Source: Bacteroidota bacterium
GTDB taxonomy: Bacteria > Bacteroidota > Bacteroidia > Bacteroidales > UBA12481
DNA length: 64,000 nucleotides
NCBI GenBank assembly: GCA_018669475.1
Contig: JABHCC010000209.1
Location: 1-64,000, forward strand
Reading direction: 5' to 3'
Part shown: in pieces, positions 35,909-45,054 of the stretch
Position numbering within the stretch: position 1 is the stretch's first letter
Layout of the letters: each line of letters starts with the position of its first letter
Position numbers and translations under genes: made by a program
Notes under the pieces: generated by a model
Seen by the model: the letters and a program-made list of their open reading frames with translations, nothing else
What the model was told of the DNA's origin: nothing
Database searches by the model: none

Positions 35909-37822
35909 ATGATTAACAAAATAGCAACATTAGGTGGATATATCCATGAATATCAAAAAAGTGTAGCTAATCCCCAGGATTTCTGGAGTCAGATTGCTGA
36001 GTCATTTTATTGGAGAAAAAAGTGGGATCGGGTATTGGAATGGGATTTCAAGGAGCCTGAGATCAAGTGGTTTATAAATGGCAAGCTCAATATTACAGAG
36101 AATATATTTGAGCGACATCAATTTACCAGAGGGGATCAGCCGGCAATCATATGGGAGCCAAATAATCCCAAGGATGATAATCGGACTTTAACATATTTCG
36201 AATTATTTACTGAAGTCAAGAAGTTTGCAAATGTTCTGCTTGGCCTGGGAATAAAAAAGGGTGATCGCATCGCCATATATATGCCGATGGTTCCTGAATT
36301 GGCTATTTCAATGTTGGCTTGTGCTCGTATCGGAGCTATTCATTCAGTTGTATTTGCTGGTTTTTCAGCCAATTCTTTAGCAGATCGTATCAATGATGCT
36401 GAGGCTAAATTGGTGCTTACTTCAGATGGAGGATTTCGTGGGAGTAAGATTACTCCAATAAAGGAAATTGTTGACGAAGCTCTTGAGTCATGCACGACAG
36501 TGGAGTCTGTTGTGATGGTTCAAAGAACTCATACGAAAGTTAATGTAAAGGATGGCCGTGATTTCTGGTGGCATGATCTGATGAATTACGCATCAGACAA
36601 TAATAAAGCTGAGGAGATGGATGCTGAAGATATGTTATTCATTTTGTATACTTCAGGATCAACTGATAAGCCTAAGGGTATTGTGCATACCATAGGAGGT
36701 TATATGGTTTACAGTGCGTATAGTTTTAAGAATGTGTTTCAGTATAGCGATGGAGACATTTATTTTTGCTCAGCTGATATTGGTTGGATTACGGGTCATT
36801 CATACATTGTTTACGGGCCATTATTATGTGGGGCTACCTCGTTGATGTTTGAAGGAATACCGACATATCCAGATGCAGGCAGATACTGGGATATCGTTGA
36901 TAAATACAAGGTTAATCAATTTTATACGGCACCAACAGCAATACGATCATTAATTGCGCTGGGACAGGAATTTGTTGAAAACAGAAAAATGGATTCACTT
37001 AAAGTTCTGGGTACTGTTGGGGAGCCAATAAATGAGGAAGCCTGGCACTGGTATCATGATCATGTTGGTGGGAATAAATGCCCGATCGTCGACACCTGGT
37101 GGCAGACAGAAACAGGAGGGATTGCTATCAGTCCTCTGGCTGGTATTATTCCCACAAAACCATCTTTTGCAACTTTGCCTTTGCCAGGAATTCAGCCAAT
37201 TATTGTAGATGCTGAGGGTAAAGAATTGCCGGGGAAAAGTGTTGAGGGAAATCTATGTATCAAATATCCATGGCCTGGTATTCTCAGAACCGTGTATAAG
37301 GATCATGCGAGATTTAAAAAGACTTATTTTTCAAGTTATGAAGGCTTGTATTTTACAGGTGATGGTGTAAAACGTGACGAGGATGGCTATTACCGAATAT
37401 TGGGTAGGGTTGACGATGTTATAAATGTATCTGGTCATAGAATGGGAACGGCTGAGGTGGAGAATGCGATAAATGAGCACCCTCTGGTTAATGAATCTGC
37501 AGTTGTAGGATATCCTCATCCTATCAAAGGTCAGGGGATATATGCTTATGTTGTGTGTGGTGAACTTTCCGCCGGTGGTGAGCCAGGAATAACAGATAGT
37601 ATCAAGAAGGGAGTAACAAAAATTATTGGCCCGATAGCCAAGCCTGATAAGATCTTACTAGTCGATAGTCTTCCTAAAACCCGATCGGGTAAAATTATGC
37701 GGCGTATTTTACGGAAAATTGCAGAAGGGGATTATGATAATTTTGGTGATATATCCACCTTGCTGGATACTTCTGTTGTAGAGCAGATTGTTGAACGGGC
37801 CCAAAACAAGGCACAAAATTAA
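35909..37822 (+). CDS. acs: acetate--CoA ligase
   Basis: A 637-residue AMP-forming acetyl-CoA synthetase that turns acetate, ATP and CoA into acetyl-CoA in the cytoplasm. The P-loop-like motif YTSGSTDKPKG is near 247-257, the acetate-pocket motif WWQTETGG near 396, and the C-terminal motif PKTRSGKIMRR near 590-600 contains the Lys that is acetylated in other Acs proteins. Length is close to the 650 usual. It is preceded by an intergenic region of about 200 bases shared with the divergent cyclophilin promoter, and the M28 peptidase gene follows after 166 bases. Confidence 0.97.
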   Translation: MINKIATLGGYIHEYQKSVANPQDFWSQIAESFYWRKKWDRVLEWDFKEPEIKWFINGKLNITENIFERHQFTRGDQPAIIWEPNNPKDDNRTLTYFELFTEVKKFANVLLGLGIKKGDRIAIYMPMVPELAISMLACARIGAIHSVVFAGFSANSLADRINDAEAKLVLTSDGGFRGSKITPIKEIVDEALESCTTVESVVMVQRTHTKVNVKDGRDFWWHDLMNYASDNNKAEEMDAEDMLFILYTSGSTDKPKGIVHTIGGYMVYSAYSFKNVFQYSDGDIYFCSADIGWITGHSYIVYGPLLCGATSLMFEGIPTYPDAGRYWDIVDKYKVNQFYTAPTAIRSLIALGQEFVENRKMDSLKVLGTVGEPINEEAWHWYHDHVGGNKCPIVDTWWQTETGGIAISPLAGIIPTKPSFATLPLPGIQPIIVDAEGKELPGKSVEGNLCIKYPWPGILRTVYKDHARFKKTYFSSYEGLYFTGDGVKRDEDGYYRILGRVDDVINVSGHRMGTAEVENAINEHPLVNESAVVGYPHPIKGQGIYAYVVCGELSAGGEPGITDSIKKGVTKIIGPIAKPDKILLVDSLPKTRSGKIMRRILRKIAEGDYDNFGDISTLLDTSVVEQIVERAQNKAQN

Positions 37823-37988
37823 TGGATAGACCATAAGGAGTTTATTTTGTGAAAATTAAACTTTTAATAAAGTTAATGCCGATCTTTACTTTGAGTTTTA
37901 CAGAGATAAAAGTCAAAGCAACAAGGTAAGATCATAGGTAGGATATCTCTGTGGATTCATTATTCAATGAATTTTAGAACATCAGATA

Positions 37989-39452
37989 ATGAATAGAAAA
38001 ATTTTCACAGTTGTCCTGTCAATTTTCATCGGCATTAATGTTTTTGGACAAGCCAATATCAAGGCAGATAAACTTAAAAGTCACGTTTACTTCCTTGCCA
38101 GCGATTCGCTCGAGGGTAGAGGACTATCTACAAAATCCGGACACAAAGCAGCAAATTATGTTGCTGATCACTTCAGACAAATAGGTCTTCAAGCTATTGG
38201 AGACAGTTACTTCCACCCCTTCTTTGCCCGGATTGGACAGACCATGTTAGAAGGCAAAAATGTTGTTGGATTGATTGAAGGATCTGATCCTGAACTCAAA
38301 AGCGAGTACATTGTCTTAGGAGCCCATTTTGATCATATCTCATACAAAATAGTTAATGGGGAAAAGGTAGTTTACAATGGGGCCGATGATAATGCGTCTG
38401 GAACTGCAGCGGTAATAGAACTTGGCAGGGCACTTATGCGGCAGAAAGACAAACTGAAAAGGTCTGTTGTACTGGTGGGCTTTGATGCTGAGGAGAGTGG
38501 TCTGATTGGATCACGTAGTTTTGTGAGGAACAATACTGTTCCGATGGATCAGGTGAAAGTAATGATGAGTATAGATATGATTGGAAGGTATGCCGAAAGC
38601 AATTATCTGGTTATGGGAGCTATGGAGAGTCTGAAGCAGGGACAAGAAAAGCTCTTTAAAGTTACTGACAATTATGACATCAAGATTAAGGGGATCAATA
38701 ATGAGATATCGAACAGAACTGATTCAAAATCTTTTGGTGATGCAGGTATTCCATCCATTTATGTTTCCTCAGGGATCGTAGGACCCTACCATAAGCCCGA
38801 AGATGATCCTGAAACAATCGATTACGCAGGAATGGAATTAATCTCCAATCTACTGCTTGATCTTACTTTGGAACTTGCCGGGGACGAAGAGCTGATTCCG
38901 AACAAGAAAACGACAGCCGGGGCTGAGAGTAAGGGTTTGCCATTTTTCAGATTGGGAGTAAAAGGTAATATTGGAGGAAGTTCGCATATTTATCCCAATG
39001 AGTTTTACAAAGGCAAGAGTCGTTTTAGTTCAGAGCTGGGCCTGATGTCTCAATTTCGAATATCTAAAAACTTCTCCCTTCAGCCAGAGCTTTTGTATTC
39101 CACTATGGCCGCCAAAAGTAAATCTGGCAATTTCAGAACTCACAGTATTACAATGCCAATGAGCCTGGTGATTGCATCCAACATTGATCGTAATGTGAGC
39201 CAGCGCTTCTACGCTACAATTGGTGCTTATTACAGTTATCACTTCGCTGGTAGAATGGCTAAAAAGCCAATGGATTTTGCAAATAGTTATGCTAGAAATG
39301 AAACCGGATTAGTGTATGGTTTTGGATTTGAGGTAATGTCGGTTTTTGTTAGTGTTAGCTTTAAGCATGGATTTACAAATCTCTTAAGTGATGAAACTAA
39401 GGGTGTGATTCGTTCGCGGGGCACTTATCTAACAGTTGGCTATGTTTTTTAA
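37989..39452 (+). CDS. M28-family zinc aminopeptidase with C-terminal outer-membrane beta-barrel-like domain
   Basis: A 487-residue exported protein (signal peptide, cleavage probable after VFGQ at about 20). The M28 catalytic domain (about 25-300) has the metal motifs GAHFDH, NGADDNASG, FDAEESG, and MSIDMIGR. After a linker at about 305-315, residues 316-487 form alternating amphipathic beta-strands ending in GTYLTVGYVF, with terminal Phe, like an outer-membrane barrel of the PorT/OMP_b-brl type. The protein could thus be a peptidase anchored in the outer membrane by its own barrel. The fusion is real unless a frameshift was removed; the frame is uninterrupted. Confidence 0.85.
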   Translation: MNRKIFTVVLSIFIGINVFGQANIKADKLKSHVYFLASDSLEGRGLSTKSGHKAANYVADHFRQIGLQAIGDSYFHPFFARIGQTMLEGKNVVGLIEGSDPELKSEYIVLGAHFDHISYKIVNGEKVVYNGADDNASGTAAVIELGRALMRQKDKLKRSVVLVGFDAEESGLIGSRSFVRNNTVPMDQVKVMMSIDMIGRYAESNYLVMGAMESLKQGQEKLFKVTDNYDIKIKGINNEISNRTDSKSFGDAGIPSIYVSSGIVGPYHKPEDDPETIDYAGMELISNLLLDLTLELAGDEELIPNKKTTAGAESKGLPFFRLGVKGNIGGSSHIYPNEFYKGKSRFSSELGLMSQFRISKNFSLQPELLYSTMAAKSKSGNFRTHSITMPMSLVIASNIDRNVSQRFYATIGAYYSYHFAGRMAKKPMDFANSYARNETGLVYGFGFEVMSVFVSVSFKHGFTNLLSDETKGVIRSRGTYLTVGYVF

Positions 39453-39468
39453 GCAATTGGGGATGCAG

Positions 39469-41721
39469 CTATAAGGAAGATATTTCAAGTATAAAAGTGC
39501 TTCTGCCATGAGTTCCAATAACCAATTTATCATCTCTGGGGTGGACTACGAGATCATATACGGCTGTTGTTGGCAGGTTATTACATAATGAATGCCAGGA
39601 TTTTCCCAGGTTTTGACTTAGATAAACTCCCAGATCAGTACCCAGAAATAGCTGTTCCGGATTTCCAGGATCTTCCCTGATAACGTTCACCATTTCATCC
39701 GGCAGGTTTGATTTGATTGACTTCCAGTTTTGGCCAAAATCTTCGGACATATAGACATATGTTGTGAAATCGTCTTCACGGTAACCTGTAAAAGTGGCGT
39801 ATACCCGGTTTAGTTTGTGCTGAGATGCGATTATCCGGCTACACCATTTATCCGGGAGGCCTTTATTAATCTTATTCCAGCTTTTCCCATCATCACGGGT
39901 AACATGGATATTTCCATCATCTGTCCCTGCATAGATCAGGCCTTGATGCAGGATAGATTCAGACAGGCTGGTAATGGTACCAAATGGCACGTTGCCTTGC
40001 TTTTCCGGGCCAGGATTTGTACTCAGATCGGGACTGATAACTGTCCAGTTGTCACCTCGATTTGTTGATTTAAATAAGTAATTAGCACCGTAATACAGGG
40101 TGTTAGAGTCATATGCAGATATAAAAAACGGAGTCATCCAATTAGTTTTGAGCTTTTCCCCATTTGGTCCTTTTCGGGGTTTGATCCATTTTATTTCCTG
40201 TTTTTTCATGTTTTTCCTAACCAGATCACCGAATTGATGTTCATAATAGATGGTATTTGAATCTGCAGGATCTACATAGGTGAAATAGGAGTCACCGCCT
40301 CCCCAGGGGTCAACATAGATCTGGGTCCAGGGATCAGATACATTGTCTTTCATGACAAAATCTGATGGTCCGAATAATGCAGCATCATCCTGAGTGCCAA
40401 TATATATATTGAATGGGTCGGCCATATCGACAGTTACAGCGTAGCATTCAGCTATTGGAATGTTATTGTAGTGCATCCAGGTGTCACCACGGTCCCATGA
40501 AATGTGAATTCCACCATCATTTCCGAGCAAAATGCGGTTTGGATTCAGCGGATCAATCCACATTTCATGGTGATCAAGGTGTAAAACAGAAGATTGATGG
40601 GCTTGAATATGAACCAGGGTGCCAAGAATCTCATAGTAATTATTTCCGCCGTCATCAGATCTTAATAGTTTATTACCAAGAATATAGATTTGGTTTTCAT
40701 TATCGGGGGATACACGAACCAGACAAAAATCGTATCCAATTGCGGTAGGAATTCTGTCGTCGTTCATTTTGGTCCAGCTCTTACCATGGTCGATTGACTG
40801 GTATAACTCTCCCCCCACTACTCCCTTTTTCTTTGGTGTTCGATTATCAATTAAAGCATATATTTTGCTGGGATTGGATGGTGCTATAGCCAGGCCCATC
40901 CGACCAATATGCTCACCAGAGGGTAATCCATTGGTAATTTTCTCCCAGTTTTCTCCTCCATCTGTACTTTTATATAATGCACTTTCGGGCCCGCTTTGGC
41001 TATGTCCCCATGCTTTTCTATTTCGCTCCCACATAATTGCAAAAAGAGTCAGATTGTCATCAGGATGCATGAACACATCAACACAGCCCGTACGCTCAGA
41101 AGTGTAAAGGATTTTCTCCCAGTTTTCTCCTCCGTCTGTTGTTTTATACAATCCTCTTTCATCATTGTATGTGTAGAGATGACCCATAGCCGCTACATAA
41201 ACAATATCAGGGTTTTGAGGATCTATCAGCACCCTCCCAATATGGTGTGATTCGGGCAGACCCATATAATCCCAGGATTCACCGGCATTTAGGGATTTGA
41301 AGACTCCCGTTCCGGCATATGATGATCGGGCCATAAGGATTTCTCCAGTACCAACCCAAATAATTTCGGGATCAGATTGAGCTACTGCAAGGGCCCCAAT
41401 TGTAAATGTGGATTCATCCTCAAATATGGGTTTCCAGGTAGTACCATTATTCACAGTTTTCCACACGTTTCCTGAGCCTACACCTACATAAATTGTTGAT
41501 GGATCATTTGCCGGACAAGCAATACTCTCGATTCTGCCTCCTTGTTTCATCGGGCCGCTTGCCTGCCATTCAAGATGCTTAAATGGAGATTCCTTCTCCA
41601 TTTTCTGATGCAGGTTCCAGGAAGCCAATCGTTCTGAGGCAGAAGTCTGGGCACATACAATGGCAGGGAAGGACAATAGAAATATAAAAATAATGGCGAC
41701 AGAGGAAAGGCGATTAATCAT
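39469..41721 (-). CDS. BNR/sortilin-like beta-propeller exported protein
   Basis: A 750-residue exported protein (signal peptide ending FPAIVCAQ). About ten BNR/Asp-box type repeats (for example KTTDGGENW, KSTDGGENW, QSIDHGKSW, KSTNRGDNW, SEDFGQNW) run through its length, making one or two VPS10/sortilin-like propellers. Bacterial homologues are often called glycosyl hydrolases, but no sialidase Arg triad or catalytic motif is visible, so binding or a structural role is as likely. Start at 41721 is chosen because the upstream reading to 41799 is encoded by the simple repeats at 41767-41835. Confidence 0.88.
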   Translation of the reverse strand: MINRLSSVAIIFIFLLSFPAIVCAQTSASERLASWNLHQKMEKESPFKHLEWQASGPMKQGGRIESIACPANDPSTIYVGVGSGNVWKTVNNGTTWKPIFEDESTFTIGALAVAQSDPEIIWVGTGEILMARSSYAGTGVFKSLNAGESWDYMGLPESHHIGRVLIDPQNPDIVYVAAMGHLYTYNDERGLYKTTDGGENWEKILYTSERTGCVDVFMHPDDNLTLFAIMWERNRKAWGHSQSGPESALYKSTDGGENWEKITNGLPSGEHIGRMGLAIAPSNPSKIYALIDNRTPKKKGVVGGELYQSIDHGKSWTKMNDDRIPTAIGYDFCLVRVSPDNENQIYILGNKLLRSDDGGNNYYEILGTLVHIQAHQSSVLHLDHHEMWIDPLNPNRILLGNDGGIHISWDRGDTWMHYNNIPIAECYAVTVDMADPFNIYIGTQDDAALFGPSDFVMKDNVSDPWTQIYVDPWGGGDSYFTYVDPADSNTIYYEHQFGDLVRKNMKKQEIKWIKPRKGPNGEKLKTNWMTPFFISAYDSNTLYYGANYLFKSTNRGDNWTVISPDLSTNPGPEKQGNVPFGTITSLSESILHQGLIYAGTDDGNIHVTRDDGKSWNKINKGLPDKWCSRIIASQHKLNRVYATFTGYREDDFTTYVYMSEDFGQNWKSIKSNLPDEMVNVIREDPGNPEQLFLGTDLGVYLSQNLGKSWHSLCNNLPTTAVYDLVVHPRDDKLVIGTHGRSTFILEISSL

Positions 41722-41766
41722 CGTTATAGGTTTTGAAGTACTAAGGTACGACTTAAAGATTAAAGG

Positions 41767-41835
41767 GTCCGGGGTCCGAAGTCCGGGGTCCGGGGTCAAA
41801 AGATAAAAGTCCGGGGTCCAAAGTCAAAAGTTTGG
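41767..41835. repeat. degenerate direct repeats based on AGTCCGGGGTC
   Basis: At least three near-copies of GTCCGGGGTC alternate with shorter AAAAGTC-like units. They lie between the BNR-protein start and the terminator at 41861. The pattern is like the AAGTC-type simple repeats seen between genes in many Bacteroidota; no coding role. Confidence 0.8.
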
Positions 41836-41860
41836 GGTGAAATTACTTAGTGGGGGGATC

Positions 41861-41903
41861 TATAAAAAATAAGCCCCCGGAAGAACCTTGGTCCTTACCG
41901 GGG
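41861..41903 (-). terminator. intrinsic terminator after the 201-residue gene
   Basis: On the minus strand, CCCCGG (41903-41898) pairs with CCGGGG (41880-41875), extended by AAGGACC/GGTTCTT with one G-U pair and a small bulge, then a TTATTTTTTAT stretch follows. It would stop transcription from the gene at 41999-42604 before the BNR gene. Confidence 0.8.
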
Positions 41904-41998
41904 TGAGCATATGGTATAATTGATTATTAATCAATCTTCTGTTGCGATATCTTCTGTGCTTTCAGCCTTTACAGAAGAGACACAAAAGCCGTGCCAAA

Positions 41999-42604
41999 CT
42001 ACCTCCAACTTTCCTTAAGGTTTCTAACAGCGATGAACATTTTTTCAATAGTAGATCCATCCAGTATCCAATCTTTATATGCATACAGGCTTAGCTGGGA
42101 GAAGCCTTTGAATGATTCCATCTGTTCAGTGACTAATTCGTTTATGGAGATGGTGAATCCATCTGATAAGTCGAGAGCAGACATTGCGGCATTCTGTGAA
42201 TCCAGGCCCGAAAAAAGTCGGTGAACCATTTGCGGATTATTGGAAGTGATTTTTGTTTTTTTATCAAAGGGGATTGATCCGGTTTTTATAGACTTATAGC
42301 CGCTTCTGAAACTAAGGCGATCGAGCCAGTCTTTTTTAACTACACTAAGTTTACTTTGACAGGGCTCAGAACCCGCTGAAAAAACACCACTATAAACAGA
42401 GTAAAGGCTTCCTGATTTTAGATCGGAGTAGGCAATAAAAAATAGATCTCCATCATCAATCTCAGGAATAACAACCGTTATCCGGTATTCTTCTTCCTGG
42501 TCGGATGAGGTTGTTGGATAAGGATCCTTTTTAACTTTAATTTTTCTTCCTGATTCTGTGGCAAATAGTTTTAGTTGCTCGATGAACGAATTCTGGTCAG
42601 ACAT
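41999..42604 (-). CDS. hypothetical soluble protein
   Basis: A 201-residue protein with no signal peptide or membrane helix. Charged and mixed alpha/beta, with a beta-strand region at about 40-75 (YRITVVIPEIDDGDLFFIAYSDL) and helices at the C-terminus. I do not recognise a family. It lies between GH92 (87 bases upstream on the same strand) and a terminator, so it could be cotranscribed with GH92. The codons are ordinary. Confidence 0.7.
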   Translation of the reverse strand: MSDQNSFIEQLKLFATESGRKIKVKKDPYPTTSSDQEEEYRITVVIPEIDDGDLFFIAYSDLKSGSLYSVYSGVFSAGSEPCQSKLSVVKKDWLDRLSFRSGYKSIKTGSIPFDKKTKITSNNPQMVHRLFSGLDSQNAAMSALDLSDGFTISINELVTEQMESFKGFSQLSLYAYKDWILDGSTIEKMFIAVRNLKESWR

Positions 42605-42691
42605 GCTTGAGTTTGTTATTGGTTTTCACTAGCAAGGTATAGCATGTATTGTACAAATAACATGATAAAAATCAAGACATTCAATGCTTTT

Positions 42692-44977
42692 TTACTTGCG
42701 TGAATGTTTCGGTGACATAATAAAAACCAATTCTCCTCCTTGTGCTAATTCGTTATGGTTCAGCTTATTGTTTTTTATTTCTTTATTGTTAAACAGGAGT
42801 TTTTTTACATAGACATTCTTGTCGCTTTGATTCTTTGTTTTGATTATTAGTGACTTGCCATTCTCCATTTTAATAGTAGCAGCGATAACAGATGGGCTTC
42901 CAACAGCATATTCCAGAGATCCCGGACAAACCGGGTAGAATCCCAAAGCACTGAAAATATACCATGCTGACATTTGTCCGCAATCATCGTTGCCACATAG
43001 TCCATCCGGAGCATCTGCATACATTGTTTTGCATATCATCCTAACCCTTTCCTGGGTTTTCCAGGCCTTATCTGTCCAATTATATAAGTAGGGAATATGA
43101 TGTCCGGGTTCATTACCATGAACATAATTACCAATGATTCCATCACGAGTGATATCTTCTGTGGCCTCAATATATTTATCATCAAGCCTCATAGTGAATA
43201 GAGAGTCCAGCATTTGCACAAATCGTGATTGCCCGCCCATCAATTCAATAAGTTTGGCTGGTTGATGAGGAACGTAAAGCCCATAATTCCATGCATTTCC
43301 TTCGATATAACCTTGTCCATGAGTATCCATGGGATCAAAGCTCTTTTTGAAATTTCCATTTGCCAGTTTAGGGCGCATAAATCCGGATTTGGAATCAAAG
43401 AGTTCTAAGAAGGATTCAGATCTTTTCAAAAACTCATTTGTAAGTTTGGAATTCCCAGTGCGCTGTGCAATTTGAGCTATTGCCCAGTCGTCATATGCAT
43501 ATTCAAGCGTTTTGCTTACCGATGAGCTATTTTTATCTTCCGGGACATAACCATAATCCATATAATAACCGAGACCGTCATAGGGGGCATATGAAGCTGT
43601 ATTTACACAAGCTTCCAGGGCAGATTCCATGTTTTTAGTATAGACTCCCTTTACAATAGCATCTGCTATAACCGACACGCTATGATACCCTATCATACAC
43701 CAGTTCTCATTAGCATAATGAGACCAAACTGGTAGCATAGGGTGTACACTTTGATCGTAATGCGCCAGCATTGATTCCACCATATCGCTATTTCGTTTTG
43801 TTTGAATCAGATTAAATAAGGGGTGCAGAGCACGATATGTATCCCACAGGGAGAAAATAGTATAGTTAGTAAAATCTTTTGCCACATGAGTGTTCTGATC
43901 CAATCCGCGATATTGCCGGTCAGTATCCATATAAATGATTGGGCTCAAAAAACTGTGATACATAGCTGTATAGAAGATTTTTTTATCGTCGGGGGATATA
44001 GTTTCAACTTTTATCCGTTCAAGTTCCCGATTCCAGAAGGCTTGGCCCTCCTTTTTTGTTTGTTCGAAATTCCAATGAGGAATTTCATCAAAAAGGTTCT
44101 GCAAGGCACCCTCTGTACTCACAGAAGAGAGAGCGAATTTAATTTTAATCTTTTCCTGATCCTGTGTTTTGAAACCGAACCAGGCCACAATATCCTGTCC
44201 GGCCATCTCGGGAAAATTTTCCGATTCATTAAATTTCCGATAGAATCCTTTATAAGGACCCTGGTCTTTTTTATGATGTCCATATTTTTCTATCCTTTTA
44301 TTAAATGTCATCGCAAAATACACAGTCCGGGTTCGCGCCCATCCATTTGTTTGTCTGTATCCGGTAATCAGGGTGTCATTCTCAACTCGCAGGAAGGTCC
44401 ATACATTTTTCTCAGTATGATTATAAATCCCGGATGACAGGTCGAGGATAATATTTGCTGAATCAGTTTGCGGGAAGGTATATTGATGAAAGCCTACTCT
44501 GCTTGAGGTGGTTAATTCTGCAAGTATATTATAGTCAGTTAAATTCACTCTGTAATATGCTGGCTCGGCTTTTTCGTGAGAATGTGAATAATTTGAACGA
44601 TAACCTCCTGCCGGATGATTCGCTGTGCCTGGGTTAAGTTGTAATTTACCTTCTGTAGGCATAATCAGGAAATCACCCAGATCAGAATGACCGGTACCAC
44701 TGAAATGGGTGTGTGCAAAACCCACAATAGTCGGGTCGTCATACTGGTAACCTGCGCAATAGGCATAAACATTTTTATTGTAGCTTTTCCCGAGATCATA
44801 TTGAACAGAATCTGTTTCCGGGCTTAATTGCACCATTCCAAAAGGTACAGTTGCTCCAGGGTAGGTGTGTCCCATTCGTTGGGTTCCCACCATTGGATTT
44901 ACGTATTGTATCAGGTTTTCCTGAGCATTGAGATTAAATGCTATGATGCAAACCGACAGTAAAATTCTAGTTCTCAT
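42692..44977 (-). CDS. GH92-family exo-alpha-mannosidase
   Basis: A 761-residue GH92 enzyme (signal peptide, cleavage probable after LNAQ at about 19), thus periplasmic. The N-terminal beta domain begins with YVNPMVGTQRMGHTYPGATVPFGMVQLSPET, and the catalytic barrel has SLWDTYRALHPL, the acid region EGNAWNYGLYVPH, and GNEPGHHIPYLYN followed by GNDDCGQMSAWY. These are calcium-dependent alpha-mannosidases acting on N-glycans or mannan. No SusC/SusD is near; the cytoplasmic GH38 and the mannose isomerase are about 12-16 kb away. Confidence 0.95.
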   Translation of the reverse strand: MRTRILLSVCIIAFNLNAQENLIQYVNPMVGTQRMGHTYPGATVPFGMVQLSPETDSVQYDLGKSYNKNVYAYCAGYQYDDPTIVGFAHTHFSGTGHSDLGDFLIMPTEGKLQLNPGTANHPAGGYRSNYSHSHEKAEPAYYRVNLTDYNILAELTTSSRVGFHQYTFPQTDSANIILDLSSGIYNHTEKNVWTFLRVENDTLITGYRQTNGWARTRTVYFAMTFNKRIEKYGHHKKDQGPYKGFYRKFNESENFPEMAGQDIVAWFGFKTQDQEKIKIKFALSSVSTEGALQNLFDEIPHWNFEQTKKEGQAFWNRELERIKVETISPDDKKIFYTAMYHSFLSPIIYMDTDRQYRGLDQNTHVAKDFTNYTIFSLWDTYRALHPLFNLIQTKRNSDMVESMLAHYDQSVHPMLPVWSHYANENWCMIGYHSVSVIADAIVKGVYTKNMESALEACVNTASYAPYDGLGYYMDYGYVPEDKNSSSVSKTLEYAYDDWAIAQIAQRTGNSKLTNEFLKRSESFLELFDSKSGFMRPKLANGNFKKSFDPMDTHGQGYIEGNAWNYGLYVPHQPAKLIELMGGQSRFVQMLDSLFTMRLDDKYIEATEDITRDGIIGNYVHGNEPGHHIPYLYNWTDKAWKTQERVRMICKTMYADAPDGLCGNDDCGQMSAWYIFSALGFYPVCPGSLEYAVGSPSVIAATIKMENGKSLIIKTKNQSDKNVYVKKLLFNNKEIKNNKLNHNELAQGGELVFIMSPKHSRK

Positions 44978-45054
44978 GATATGTTTATTGGATCGATAAA
45001 GGTATTGAAATTTGAAAACCGTAAATTGGATGGCGATATATCATACAACACATC

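Noticed and set aside
41722-41799. Upstream extension of the BNR protein
   Set aside because: Encoded by simple repeats; the true signal peptide starts at 41721.
43823-44437. Plus-strand ORF of 204 codons opposite GH92
   Set aside because: Shadow frame of an unmistakable GH92 gene; no recognisable product.
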